Shown here in pieces: positions 1-8,487 of a stretch of 64,000 bases of DNA. This DNA comes from Thalassobaculum fulvum (lineage in GTDB: Bacteria > Pseudomonadota > Alphaproteobacteria > Thalassobaculales > Thalassobaculaceae), in assembly GCF_014652915.1 (NCBI RefSeq), contig NZ_BMZS01000008.1:248001-312000 (forward strand). Reading direction: 5' to 3'. The stretch's first letter is position 1. Each line of letters opens with the position of its first letter. The notes below the pieces were generated by a model. The model worked only from the letters and a program-made list of their open reading frames with translations. It searched no databases and was not told the DNA's origin. Position numbers and translations under genes: made by a program.

Positions 1-1
1 G

Positions 2-952
2 CTGTTCGCCCGGGTCGAGGACGCCATCGGGGTCGCCCGCAACACCCTGAAGATGGGCATCATGGACGAGGAGCGGCGGACCACCGTCAACCTCAAGGAG
101 TGCATTCGCGCGGCCAAGGCCCGGGTGGTGTTCATCAACACCGGCTTCCTGGACCGCACCGGCGACGAGATGCACACCTCGATGGAGGCCGGCCCGATGA
201 TCCGCAAGGCCGACATGAAGGCGTCGGCCTGGATCCACGCCTACGAGGCCTGGAACGTCGACATCGGCCTGGAGTGCGGGCTGACCGGCAAGGCGCAGAT
301 CGGCAAGGGCATGTGGGCCATGCCGGACCTGATGGCCGCCATGCTGGAGCAGAAGATCGGCCACCCGAAGGCCGGCGCCAACACCGCCTGGGTGCCGTCG
401 CCGACCGCCGCCACCCTGCACGCCACCCACTACCACGAGGTCGACGTGGCGGCCCGCCAGCAGGAGCTGCGCAGCCGCGGCCGCGCCAGGCTGGACGACA
501 TCCTGACGATCCCGGTGGCCGAGCGCCCGAACTGGAGCCCGGCCGACATCCAGGCCGAGCTCGACAACAACGCCCAGGGCATCCTCGGCTACGTGGTGCG
601 CTGGGTCGACCAGGGCGTCGGCTGCTCGAAGGTGCCGGACATCAACGACGTCGGCCTGATGGAGGACCGCGCCACCCTGCGGATCTCCAGCCAGCACATC
701 GCCAACTGGCTGCACCACGGCGTGTGCAGCGAGGCCCAGGTGATGGAGACCATGAAGCGGATGGCCGCGGTGGTCGACAAGCAGAACGCCGGCGACCCGG
801 CCTACCGGCCGATGGCTGCGGACTTCGACGGCAGCGTGGCCTTCCAGGCGGCCTGCGACCTGGTGTTCAAGGGTCGCGAGCAGCCGAGCGGCTACACCGA
901 GCCGGTGCTGCACCGCCGCCGCATCGAGGCCAAGGCGAAGTTCGGCGGCTGA
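2..952 (+). CDS. glcB: Malate synthase G, C-terminal part (5' end outside window)
   Basis: Malate synthase G condenses glyoxylate with acetyl-CoA to malate in the cytoplasm (glyoxylate shunt and glycolate use). The reading frame is open from base 2 and encodes about 316 residues, roughly the last 45% of a family that is usually about 720 residues. The stretch [20 protein letters not shown] matches E. coli GlcB closely: it keeps the Cys of GCSKVPD and the Asp of LMED that corresponds to catalytic base Asp631. The motifs [10 protein letters not shown] and [10 protein letters not shown] are also typical of isoform G. The frame ends with TGA at 950-952. The gene is truncated only by the window edge. 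Confidence 0.97.
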   Translation: MFARVEDAIGVARNTLKMGIMDEERRTTVNLKECIRAAKARVVFINTGFLDRTGDEMHTSMEAGPMIRKADMKASAWIHAYEAWNVDIGLECGLTGKAQIGKGMWAMPDLMAAMLEQKIGHPKAGANTAWVPSPTAATLHATHYHEVDVAARQQELRSRGRARLDDILTIPVAERPNWSPADIQAELDNNAQGILGYVVRWVDQGVGCSKVPDINDVGLMEDRATLRISSQHIANWLHHGVCSEAQVMETMKRMAAVVDKQNAGDPAYRPMAADFDGSVAFQAACDLVFKGREQPSGYTEPVLHRRRIEAKAKFGG

Positions 953-978
953 TCGCCGACCGGCGAGAGGGAGCCGCG

Positions 979-1219
979 CCCACGGCCCTGTCGGTGGTCG
1001 GCGCCGGCTACGGCCGCACCGGCACGGCCTCCCTCAAGCTGGCCCTCGAGCAGCTCGGCTTCGGCCCGTGCCACCACATGTCGGAGGTGCGGGGAAGCCG
1101 GGCCAACTCGAGCACCGGGAGGCGGCCGCCGTCGGCGAGGCTGTCGACCGGTACGTCGCAGCGGTGAAGGCGGCGTTCCGCCGCATCAACTCGACCGACG
1201 GCTTCCGGGACAGGAACCG
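979..1219 (+). pseudogene. Decayed P-loop sulfotransferase-family gene remnant
   Basis: A short frame from about 979 to 1092 reads SVVGAGYGRTGTASLKLALE and then QLGFGPCHHMSEV, which is the N-terminal PAPS-binding-loop region of a bacterial sulfotransferase-like family (typical G-x-GRTGT-SLK-ALE-LGFGPC-HM). The only start in the piece is a GTG at 994. The homology then jumps to another frame: from about 1092 the second frame reads GKPGQLEHREAAAVGEAVD, which continues the same family, and is followed by RYVAAVKAAF, which resembles a region near the family's C-terminus. This implies one frameshift and a large internal deletion. The normal length is about 200-220 residues and most of the body is missing. 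It lies directly 3' of glcB. Confidence 0.6.
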
Positions 1220-1402
1220 CGGCGCCCGCGGACCGTCCCCGCTCCTCCGGCATCCGATACGGCAATTACGGCCGAACTGACATTCTTGCGCTGACGGCAC
1301 GAGAATCTCGACGAATTCCTGCCGCGTTTTCCGTTCATTAAGAATTCCGGCGCACCATTTGCATGGGCGAGGGCGGACTCGACGAGGTTCGAGGAATTGA
1401 AG

Positions 1403-1540
1403 ATGGCACGGATCAACGAAGTACTTGGCCAAGAGTCCCTGAGCGCCCTGCTGCGACGCCTGAGCCACCAGTTCCGGTCGCTGCTGCGTCACGCCGGCTA
1501 CCGGCCCGAGCGCCACTACATGCGAGGCCGCCACCACTAA
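1403..1540 (+). CDS. Hypothetical 45-aa basic protein
   Basis: The ATG at 1403 opens a 45-codon frame ending in TAA at 1538. The product starts MARINEVLGQESLSALLRRL and ends RHYMRGRHH; it is rich in Arg, His and Leu. Its helical, arginine-rich make-up recalls short DUF1127-like proteins, but the DUF1127 signature is absent, so no family is assigned. A GAGGA-like sequence lies 5-12 bases upstream, and the preceding bases 1250-1400 are clearly less GC-rich than the surroundings, as expected of a promoter region. Coding status is uncertain. Confidence 0.35.
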   Translation: MARINEVLGQESLSALLRRLSHQFRSLLRHAGYRPERHYMRGRHH

Positions 1541-1561
1541 CCGCCGGCCGCCCGACGCCCC

Positions 1562-1691
1562 GTGGATCCCGGAGCCACCCGCTCACGCGGGTCCTCCGGG
1601 ATGACGGCGGAAGGGTGGTGCCCGCATAGGCAGTTGCCCCGCCATTCGTCATTCCGGAGGGGGCGCGGCAGCGCCCGGCTCCGGAACCCAC
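1562..1691. repeat. Nested inverted-repeat intergenic element, family A copy 1
   Basis: The outer arms are 1562-1576 (GTGGATCCCGGAGCC) and 1677-1691 (GGCTCCGGAACCCAC), which pair with two mismatches. The inner arms are 1594-1606 (CTCCGGGATGACG) and 1647-1659 (CGTCATTCCGGAG), which pair with one mismatch. The same core (CCGGAACCCA outside, TCCGGAATGACG inside) recurs at 42855-42995 and 62697-62821. It lies between the 45-aa ORF and the 3' end of dctM. No protein is encoded; it could fold as a long RNA hairpin. Confidence 0.75.
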
Positions 1692-1710
1692 CAGTAGAAC
1701 CGACGCCCGA

Positions 1711-3114
1711 TCAGTGCGTCGTCACGATCTCCGGCCCCATCAGGGTGGTCGGCAGCCAGGTCGAGAGGCCCGGCACGTAGGTCACCAGGATCAGGAACAG
1801 GAACAGGATCATCACCCAGGGGGCGGCCGCCCGCACCACCTGGACCAGGCTCATGCCGGTGATCCCGGAGGTCACGAACAGGTTGAGCCCGATCGGCGGG
1901 GTGATCATGCCGATCTCCATGTTCACCACCATGATGATGCCGAGGTGGATCGGGTCGACCCCGAGCTGCACCGCGATCGGGAACACCACCGGCGCCACGA
2001 TCAGCAGCAGCCCCGACGGCTCCATGAACTGGCCGCCGAGCAGCAGCAGCAGGTTGACCGCCAGCAGGAAGGTCCACCAGTTGAAGCCGGCCCCGAGCAT
2101 CCAGTCGGTGATCGACTGCGGGATCCGCTCGGTGGTCAGCACGTGCGCGAACAGCAGGGCGTTGGCGATGATGAACATCAGCATGACGGTCGTCTTGACC
2201 GAATCGTTCAGCACCTTCTGGGTGTCGCGGTGGAAGCACGCCGGCACGAACCGAGTGACGATCAGCCAGAGGTTCCGCCCGGCCGCCAGCCCCAGCCCCT
2301 CGCCGTCGCGCCGCCACGGCTCGGCCTGCAGCGGACCCATGTCGCGGTACACGAACAGCGCGATCACGAAGGCGTAGACCGCCGCCACCGCCGCCGCTTC
2401 GGTCGGGGTGAACACGCCCCCGTAGATGCCGCCGATGATGATGACGATCAGGAACAGCCCCCAGCCGGCGTCGGCCAGGGAGGCCCGGATCTCGCCGAAC
2501 CCGGCCCAGGGCTGGGCCGGCAGTCCCTTCACCCGGGCGGCGATGTAGATGCCGACCATCAGCATCAGACCGGCCACCAGGCCCGGGAACACGCCGGCCA
2601 GGAACATCCGCCCGACCGACACGTCGGTGGCGGCGGCGTAGACCACCATCACGATCGACGGCGGGATCAGGATGCCGAGGGTGCCGGCGTTGCAGATCAC
2701 GCCGGCGGCGAACTCCTTGGAGTAGCCGACCTGGCGCATGCCGGCGATCGCGATCGTGCCGATCGCCACCACCGTGGCCGGCGACGAGCCGGACAGGGCG
2801 GCGAACAGCATGCAGGCGAACACGCCGGCCATGGCGAGTCCGCCGCGGAACGAGCCGACGGTGGCGATCGCGAACCGGATGATCCGCCGCGCCACCCCGC
2901 CGGTCGACATGAAGGCCGAGGCCAGGATGAAGAACGGGATCGCCAGCAGCGTGTAGTGCTCGGAGCTCTCGTAGAACTTCAGCGCGATCGAGGCGAGCGA
3001 GTCGTTCGAGAAGAAGATGATGACGGTCAGGCTGGCCAGACCGAGCGAGATGGCGATCGGCACGCCCAGGAACAGCAGGCCGAGCACCATCGCGAACAGG
3101 ATGAGGGATTCCAT
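1711..3114 (-). CDS. dctM: TRAP transporter large permease, C4-dicarboxylate type
   Basis: This 467-aa inner-membrane protein is the DctM subunit that, with DctQ, moves the ligand delivered by DctP, driven by an ion gradient. It has about 12 hydrophobic helices, with typical DctM stretches (LFLGVPIAISLGLASL near the start; ALSGSSPATVVAIGTI near residue 110; NMEIGMITPPIGLNLFV near residue 400). It is slightly longer than the usual 425-440 residues because of a hydrophilic insert around residues 265-285. It is the last gene of dctP-dctQ-dctM, starting 15 bp after dctQ, and its stop is followed by a family A repeat. Confidence 0.95.
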   Translation of the reverse strand: MESLILFAMVLGLLFLGVPIAISLGLASLTVIIFFSNDSLASIALKFYESSEHYTLLAIPFFILASAFMSTGGVARRIIRFAIATVGSFRGGLAMAGVFACMLFAALSGSSPATVVAIGTIAIAGMRQVGYSKEFAAGVICNAGTLGILIPPSIVMVVYAAATDVSVGRMFLAGVFPGLVAGLMLMVGIYIAARVKGLPAQPWAGFGEIRASLADAGWGLFLIVIIIGGIYGGVFTPTEAAAVAAVYAFVIALFVYRDMGPLQAEPWRRDGEGLGLAAGRNLWLIVTRFVPACFHRDTQKVLNDSVKTTVMLMFIIANALLFAHVLTTERIPQSITDWMLGAGFNWWTFLLAVNLLLLLGGQFMEPSGLLLIVAPVVFPIAVQLGVDPIHLGIIMVVNMEIGMITPPIGLNLFVTSGITGMSLVQVVRAAAPWVMILFLFLILVTYVPGLSTWLPTTLMGPEIVTTH

Positions 3115-3129
3115 GGCGCGTCTCCCCGC

Positions 3130-3705
3130 TCAGTCCTGGAGGACGCGCTCGTTCTCGCGAACGAGGTCCTCGGCTTCATGGCCGGCGGCGAGGGATTCGC
3201 GGCGCCCGGTGACGATCGCCCAGCCGGCTTCGAGCGCGCGGAAGGCGAACAGCGCCATGCCGATCGGCAGGATCGAGTAGACCGCCCAGCGCGGCCAGTG
3301 CAGGTCCTCGGTCGGCAGGCCGATCTTGTACATCTTGCCGACGTAGCCGGCGCCGCACAGCTTGCCGGTGACGAACGGGTTGCCGCAGGAGCCGTAGAAG
3401 AAGATCGTCGCGTAGACGACGCAGCACAGCACGCCGAGCAGCACGAACAGCCGGAACACCGGCTTCGGGAACAGCCGGATCAGCGCGTCGACCCCGAGAT
3501 GGCCGCCGATCTTCAGCCCGTAGGAACAGCCGAACAGCACCAGCCAGGCGAAGCAGATCGTGGTCAGCTCGAGCGCCGCCACCCAGCCGGAGTTGAAGAC
3601 GTAGCGGGCGATCACCTGGGTGAAGGTGACGATGGTCATGGTCGCCAGCAGGAACGCCAGGATGGCGCGCTCGATGCGGTCGACCCAGTCGGAGACGGCC
3701 TGCAT
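3130..3705 (-). CDS. dctQ: TRAP transporter small permease
   Basis: The DctQ subunit of the TRAP transporter has 191 aa and four predicted membrane helices, including the helix AILAFLLATMTIVTFTQVIA followed by RYVF, the usual DctQ signature. I chose the ATG at 3705 because GGGGGGA lies 7 bases upstream; a TTG further upstream (3720) would put the ribosome site inside the gene. A loop around residues 105-130 (GSCGNPFVTGKLCGAGYVGK) is an insertion relative to a minimal DctQ and carries two Cys. It lies 115 bp after dctP, with a strong hairpin in the gap, and 15 bp before dctM. Confidence 0.93.
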   Translation of the reverse strand: MQAVSDWVDRIERAILAFLLATMTIVTFTQVIARYVFNSGWVAALELTTICFAWLVLFGCSYGLKIGGHLGVDALIRLFPKPVFRLFVLLGVLCCVVYATIFFYGSCGNPFVTGKLCGAGYVGKMYKIGLPTEDLHWPRWAVYSILPIGMALFAFRALEAGWAIVTGRRESLAAGHEAEDLVRENERVLQD

Positions 3706-3788
3706 GCGGTATCCCCCCAAAGTGCTTGCGCGTTGTCGTTGTCGGACGCGTGCCGTTGGCCGGGGCCGCGCTTCGCCCCGGCGATGAC

Positions 3789-3811
3789 GGCGGCCCGGGG
3801 ACCGGGCCGCC
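3789..3811 (-). other. GC-rich hairpin between dctP and dctQ
   Basis: There is a perfect 10-bp stem GGCGGCCCGG (3789-3798) / CCGGGCCGCC (3802-3811) with a 3-base loop. It sits 10 bases after the dctP stop and 84 bases before the dctQ start on the same transcript. No T-run follows, so it is more likely an mRNA-stabilising or attenuating structure than a full terminator. Such a position fits the usual need for more DctP than DctQM. Confidence 0.6.
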
Positions 3812-3820
3812 GCCGCAAGG

Positions 3821-4825
3821 TCAGTTGGTGGCGCTGGCCGCCTGCGCCGCCTGGATCAGGTCGTCGCCGATGTTCGGGCCGAACTTGTCCCAGACCGGCT
3901 TCATCGCGGCCTTCCAGGCCGCCCGCTGCTCGGCGGTCAGTTGGCGGACCTGCTTGCCGGCGTCGATGATCTTCTGCTTCGCCTGGTTGTTGATCTCCAG
4001 CGCCTGGGCGTTCTTCTCCGCCGTCACCTCGGCGAAGATGGTCTCGAGCTGGGTGCGCACGTCGCCCGGCAGGCCGTTCCAGAACTCGGCAGAGGTCACG
4101 ACGATGTAGTCGATGATGCCGTGGTTGGTCTCGGTGATGCCGTCCTGCACCTCGAAGAACTTCTGGGTGTAGATGTTCGAGAAGGTGTTCTCCTGGCCGT
4201 CGACGACGCCGGTCTGCAGGGCGCCGTACACTTCCTTGAACGCCAGCTTCTGCGGGCTGGCGCCGAGCGCCTCGAACTGCGCCTGCAGGATGTCGGACGG
4301 CTGGATGCGGAACTTCAGGCCCTTGGCGTCCTCAGGCATGACCAGCGGCTTCTTGGCCGACATCTGCTTCATGCCGTTGTGCCAGTACCCGATCCCCAGC
4401 AGGCCCTTGTCCTCGACCGAGCGCAGCAGCGCCTGGCCCTTCGGCGACTGCTGGAAGCGGTCGACCGCGGCGATGTCGTCGAACATGAAGGGCAGGTCGA
4501 ACACCTGGAAGGCCAGCGAATAGTCTTCCATCTTCGAGACCGACGGCGCCGCCAGCTGGACGTCGCCGAGCAGCATGGCCTCCAGCACCTTGTTGTCGTC
4601 GAACAGCTGCGAGTTCGGATAGACCTCGACGCAGACCTTGCCGTTCATCTCCTTGTTGACGCGCTCGGCGAACAGCGTCGCCGCCTCGCCCTTCGGGTTG
4701 CCCTTGGCGGCGACCACGTGGCTGAACTTGATCACGGTCTCGCCGTCCTCGCAGCTCGCGAAGGCGGGGCCGGACACGGCCAGAAGCGCGGCCGCCGCCA
4801 CGGCGGCCGTCAGGGTGTAACGCAT
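3821..4825 (-). CDS. dctP: TRAP transporter periplasmic dicarboxylate-binding protein
   Basis: The 334-aa product binds a carboxylate in the periplasm and delivers it to DctQM. The signal peptide is residues 1-23 (MRYTLTAAVAAAALLAVSG, then PAFA, cut before SCEDG). Body motifs are those of C4-dicarboxylate DctP: GLKFRIQPSD with the ligand-carboxylate Arg, and DGQENTFSNIYTQKFFEVQD. The start is ATG 4825 with GGGAGGAATTCC just upstream; the open frame extends to 5071 but that part is not signal-like. It is the first gene of the operon, downstream of a sigma54-type promoter. Ligand assignment to C4-dicarboxylates rests on similarity plus the adjacent dctBD. Confidence 0.95.
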   Translation of the reverse strand: MRYTLTAAVAAAALLAVSGPAFASCEDGETVIKFSHVVAAKGNPKGEAATLFAERVNKEMNGKVCVEVYPNSQLFDDNKVLEAMLLGDVQLAAPSVSKMEDYSLAFQVFDLPFMFDDIAAVDRFQQSPKGQALLRSVEDKGLLGIGYWHNGMKQMSAKKPLVMPEDAKGLKFRIQPSDILQAQFEALGASPQKLAFKEVYGALQTGVVDGQENTFSNIYTQKFFEVQDGITETNHGIIDYIVVTSAEFWNGLPGDVRTQLETIFAEVTAEKNAQALEINNQAKQKIIDAGKQVRQLTAEQRAAWKAAMKPVWDKFGPNIGDDLIQAAQAASATN

Positions 4826-4889
4826 GGAATTCCTCCCGTCGGATCCCGACGCCGGCATCCGCCGCCGGCGTTTCTGTACGCACCACAGC

Positions 4890-4904
4890 GCAAGCCGCGT
4901 ACCA
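4890..4904 (-). promoter_or_regulatory. Sigma54-type -24/-12 promoter of dctPQM
   Basis: On the minus strand the sequence is TGGTACGCGGCTTGC, against the consensus TGGCACGNNNNTTGC. The invariant GG and GC are separated by exactly 10 bases. Transcription would start about 12 bases downstream, leaving roughly a 55-base leader to the dctP ATG at 4825. This fits the adjacent DctD, which carries the GAFTGA loop needed to activate sigma54 polymerase. Confidence 0.75.
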
Positions 4905-4950
4905 GAGCCGGACGATCCGGCGGTCTTCCGCAGACGGTCGGAATCGAGCC

Positions 4951-4984
4951 TTTGTTCCAAAAACTTCCCGCATTGCAGAACAAA
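4951..4984 (-). promoter_or_regulatory. Candidate upstream activator (DctD) site
   Basis: A perfect 7-bp inverted repeat, TTTGTTC (4951-4957) and GAACAAA (4978-4984), brackets a 20-bp spacer. It lies about 47-80 bp upstream of the -24 element on the dctP side. The right half is followed by a second related motif: GCATTGCAG (4970-4978) and GCATCGCAG (4991-4999) form an imperfect direct repeat. The position is right for an enhancer bound by a sigma54 activator, but no established DctD consensus was matched. Confidence 0.4.
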
Positions 4985-5100
4985 ATTGCGGCATCGCAGC
5001 ATGACGCTGGGCCGAGCCGTTCCGTGTGGGCCGTCACACGCCGGAGGACGGCCGCGTGCGGAAATCCACACATCCGGTTCAACAGGGAAGCGCCGACGGC

Positions 5101-5211
5101 ATGGGTCCCGGCTCTCCGGGGCTGCGCCCCTACGGCCGGGATGAGGACCGAAGAAGACGGCCCCACTTCTCCCTCATCCCGGCCGGAGCCAAGCGGAGGG
5201 CCGGGACCCAT
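5101..5211. repeat. Nested inverted-repeat intergenic element, family B copy 1
   Basis: The outer arms ATGGGTCCCGGC (5101-5112) and GCCGGGACCCAT (5200-5211) are perfectly complementary. The inner arms GGCCGGGATGAGG (5134-5146) and CCTCATCCCGGCC (5172-5184) are also perfect. The same two arm sequences recur at 58181-58284. The element occupies most of the space between dctP and dctD. The 4826-5232 gap therefore holds the dctP promoter region and this repeat, with no credible gene. Confidence 0.8.
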
Positions 5212-5232
5212 CGGGCGAGAATCCCGCCCCCC

Positions 5233-6603
5233 TTACCCTTCCCGCCTTCGGAACCGCGCCGGGTCGATACCGAGGCGCTGCATCTTCTCGTACAGGGTCT
5301 TGCGACCGATCCCGAGGCGGCCGTGGGCGTCGGTCACCGAGCCGCCGGTCTCGGACAGGGTCGCCTCGATCACCGCCTTCTCGAACCGGTCGACCTGGGC
5401 CGCCAGTCCCTCGTGCCCGGCGGGTTCGTCGGCGCCGGTCCCCTCGTCCATCAGCGGATCCAGGCCCAGGACCGCACGCTCGGCGGCATGCTGCAGCTCG
5501 CGCACGTTGCCGGGCCAGCGGTGCGCCCGCAGCCGGGTCAGCAGGCCCGGGTCGAGCGGCCCGACGTCGACCGCGTGCCGGGTGGCGTAGCGGTGCCGGA
5601 AATGCTCGAACAGCACCGGGATGTCGTCGGCCCGTTCGCGCAGCGCCGGGATCGCGATCGGCGCCACCGCCAGCCGGTAGTACAGGTCCTCGCGGAACGC
5701 ACCGCGCTCGGCCTTGTCGCGCAGGTCGTCCTTGGTCGCCGCCATCACGCGCAGGTCGACCGGTACCGGCACGTTGGAGCCGACCCGCTCGATGGTGCGC
5801 TCCTGCAGGACCCGCAGCAGCCGGACCTGGAGCTCCAGCGGCATCGACTCGATCTCGTCGAGGAACACGGTGCCGCCGTTCGCGAACTCGAACCGGCCGA
5901 TGCGGCGGCGCTGGGCCCCGGTGAAGGCGCCGGCCTCGTGCCCGAACAGCTCACTCTCGATCAGGCTCTCCGGCAGGGCGCCGCAGTTGATGGCGACGAA
6001 CGGGCCGGCGGCCCGGTCGCTGCACTGGTGCAGGGTGCGCGCCACCAGCTCCTTGCCGGCCCCGGTCTCGCCGGTGATCAGCACGTCGACCCGGCGCGGG
6101 CCGATCGAGCGGATCAGCCGGCGCAGCGCCTCGATCCGCGCCGACGCCCCGATGATCGCCGCCGCCGGATCGGCCGCCGCGCCGCCGCGCTGCAGTCCGC
6201 GCAGCTCCAGCACCAGCCGGCGCTTCTCCAGGGCCCGCACCACGGTGCCGACCAGCCGCTCCGGGTCGAACGGCTTCTCCAGGAAGTCGTAGGCCCCGAC
6301 CCGCATCGCCTCGACCGCGAGCGGCACGTCGCCGTGCCCGGTGATCAGCACCACCGGCAGGTCGCGGTCGACGGCGACCGCCCGGCGCAGCAAGTCGACC
6401 CCGTCGGTGCCCGGCATCCGGATGTCGCTGACCACCACGCCGTCGGTGTCGGGCCCCAAGCGCTCCAGTACCGGCTCGGCGCGCCCGAAGGTCTCGACCG
6501 TCAGCCCGGCCAGTTCCAGCGACTGCGCGCACGACCGCAGCACGTCCGGGTCGTCGTCGATCAGGAACACGGTTCCGGGCTCGATGGTATCGGTCTCGGT
6601 CAC
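5233..6603 (-). CDS. dctD: Sigma54-dependent C4-dicarboxylate response regulator
   Basis: This 456-aa NtrC-family activator has a receiver domain (about residues 10-125; acidic DDD near residue 17, phospho-acceptor Asp in VVVSDIRMPG, Lys in FLEKPF), an AAA+ domain (Walker A GETGAGKE, GAFTGA loop, Walker B GTVFLDEIE) and a C-terminal Fis-type helix-turn-helix (GRLGIGRKTLYEKMQRLGI). The start is GTG 6603, overlapping the dctB stop by 4 bases, so the pair is translationally coupled. It should activate the dctP promoter at 4890-4904 in response to extracellular dicarboxylates sensed by DctB. Confidence 0.94.
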   Translation of the reverse strand: MTETDTIEPGTVFLIDDDPDVLRSCAQSLELAGLTVETFGRAEPVLERLGPDTDGVVVSDIRMPGTDGVDLLRRAVAVDRDLPVVLITGHGDVPLAVEAMRVGAYDFLEKPFDPERLVGTVVRALEKRRLVLELRGLQRGGAAADPAAAIIGASARIEALRRLIRSIGPRRVDVLITGETGAGKELVARTLHQCSDRAAGPFVAINCGALPESLIESELFGHEAGAFTGAQRRRIGRFEFANGGTVFLDEIESMPLELQVRLLRVLQERTIERVGSNVPVPVDLRVMAATKDDLRDKAERGAFREDLYYRLAVAPIAIPALRERADDIPVLFEHFRHRYATRHAVDVGPLDPGLLTRLRAHRWPGNVRELQHAAERAVLGLDPLMDEGTGADEPAGHEGLAAQVDRFEKAVIEATLSETGGSVTDAHGRLGIGRKTLYEKMQRLGIDPARFRRREG

Positions 6604-8378
6604 GCCGCCACCTCCACCGGGCTCGCCTGCAGGGTCAGGCGGAACACCGCACCGGTTCCGGACGGTGCGTCGACCGCCGCCAGCGAGCCGCCCATGTCGC
6701 GCATGATCGAGTACGCGATCGACAGGCCGAGGCCGAGCCCGGCGCCCGGCTCCTTGGTGGTGAACATCGGCTCGAAGATGCGGTCGCGGCGGTCGCTCGG
6801 GATCCCCGGGCCGCTGTCGGCGACGGTGATCTCGACGGCACCGCCGGACTCCACGGCATCGACCACGATCCAGCGCTCCGGCCGGGCGGACACCGCGTCC
6901 AGGGCGTTGGTCAGCAGGTTGACGAACACCTGCTCGAGCCGGACCGGGTCGGCGTTCACCGCCATCCCCGAGACGCCGGACCCGATGCGGATCGTGACCT
7001 GGGCGTCGCGGGCCTGGTGGGCGACCAGCTGCAGGGCCGACTGCACGACCGCGACCAGCGGGGTCGGCCCGAGGGTCAGCCGGCCCTTGCGGGCGAACGA
7101 CTTCAGGTTCCGGATCAGCTTGTTGGCCCGCTCGGTGACGTCGGCGATGGTCCGCAGGTTGTCCTGCACCGCCTGCATGCGGCCGGCCGCCAGCAGCTTC
7201 AACGTGTTGTCGGCGTACGACCGGATCGCGGTGATCGGCTGGTTCAGCTCGTGCCCCAGGCCGGTCAGCATCTGGCCGAGCGCCGCCATCTTCTCGGCCT
7301 GCACCAGCTCGTCGCGGGCCGCCGCCAGGTCGGCGGTGCGCTCCTCGACCCGGCGCTCGAGGTCGGCGGCGGCGCGCTGCAGGGCCGCCCGCGTGCGTTC
7401 CTCGGTCTCCAGCTTCTCGCGCATCGCCCGCCGACGCTGCACCCCGGCCCACAGCGCGCCGGAGAGCGCCAGCAGCGCCACGCCGGCGATCAGGGTCACC
7501 GCGGCGATCCGGGTCTCGGCCGCGGCGGTACCCGCCAGCATCACCACGGTCCAGCCGGCGTCGGGCATGTCCTGCTCCAGCCGCATGAACCGCGCCGGCG
7601 CCTCGCGGCCGAGCGTCACCGTCGGGGCCGGTGCCGCCGCGGTGGCGACCGGCTGGACCGGCAGCGCCGGCCGGTCGATCCGGTCGTAGCGTCGGGTCTC
7701 CGACAACCGCGCCCGGTCGCCGGCGGACAGCGGCCCCAGCGGCCGGTACAGCCAGTCCGCCCGGTCCGACATGAACACCACCCGGGCGTCGTCCAGCACC
7801 AGGACATGGTCGGCGGGACCGTGCCAGACCCGCTCCATCTCCTCGACGTCGACCTTGACCGCCAGCACGCCGACCGCCTCGCCGTCGCGGCGCACCGGGT
7901 AGGCGAAGTAGTAGCCGCGCCGGTTCGAGGTGGTGCCGAGCGCGAAGAACCGGCCGAGCCGGCCCTGCATGGCCTCGCGGAAGTACGGCCGGTAGGCGAA
8001 GTTCTGGCCGACGAAGGTCGGGGTGTCGTCCCAGTTGCTGGCGGCGATGGTGGTGCCGCCGGCATCCATCACGTAGACGTCCGACGCGCCGATCACCTTG
8101 GCGGTCCGCACGTACAGCCGGTCGGCGGCGGCGATCGCGTCCGGGTCCGGCACCGGCGTGTCGAACAGCGCCCGGGTCACCGGATGCTCGGCCATCAGGA
8201 TCGGCTGCGAGCGGAACTTGTCGAGCCGGCCGCGCAGGCTGGCGGTGTACAGGTCGAGCGTCGCCCGGCTCTGGGCCGCCAGGTCGCCGTACACCAGGTG
8301 CGAGACGCCGCGATGGACCGCCAGCACGGCGACCATCAGGAACAGCGCCCAGAGCGGGATCAGGATCGGTCGGGTCAC
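6600..8378 (-). CDS. dctB: C4-dicarboxylate sensor histidine kinase
   Basis: This 592-aa membrane kinase follows the DctB plan: TM helix near residues 5-23, a double-PAS-like periplasmic sensor of about 260 residues (RPYFREAMQGRLGRFFALGT, GYYFAYPV), a second TM near 290-310, a coiled coil (about 315-360), a HisKA domain with phospho-acceptor His in GLGHELNQPI, and a HATPase domain (N box VFVNLLTNALDA, G box DSGPGIP, GLGLGLSIAYSI). The coordinate order is dctP-dctD-dctB, all on the minus strand. It overlaps dctD by 4 bases. The sensor loop resembles dicarboxylate-binding DctB, but the ligand is inferred. Confidence 0.93.
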   Translation of the reverse strand: MTRPILIPLWALFLMVAVLAVHRGVSHLVYGDLAAQSRATLDLYTASLRGRLDKFRSQPILMAEHPVTRALFDTPVPDPDAIAAADRLYVRTAKVIGASDVYVMDAGGTTIAASNWDDTPTFVGQNFAYRPYFREAMQGRLGRFFALGTTSNRRGYYFAYPVRRDGEAVGVLAVKVDVEEMERVWHGPADHVLVLDDARVVFMSDRADWLYRPLGPLSAGDRARLSETRRYDRIDRPALPVQPVATAAAPAPTVTLGREAPARFMRLEQDMPDAGWTVVMLAGTAAAETRIAAVTLIAGVALLALSGALWAGVQRRRAMREKLETEERTRAALQRAAADLERRVEERTADLAAARDELVQAEKMAALGQMLTGLGHELNQPITAIRSYADNTLKLLAAGRMQAVQDNLRTIADVTERANKLIRNLKSFARKGRLTLGPTPLVAVVQSALQLVAHQARDAQVTIRIGSGVSGMAVNADPVRLEQVFVNLLTNALDAVSARPERWIVVDAVESGGAVEITVADSGPGIPSDRRDRIFEPMFTTKEPGAGLGLGLSIAYSIMRDMGGSLAAVDAPSGTGAVFRLTLQASPVEVAA

Positions 8379-8487
8379 GGCCTCGCCCCGGCGGCGGTTG
8401 ATTGCGGCCCCTCGCTCGGGCCGCAGAGCCTTTATGCCGCGACTGCGGCGAAAGCGCGACGGGAGTCCGCGTGCCGGCGCCCGGCGC

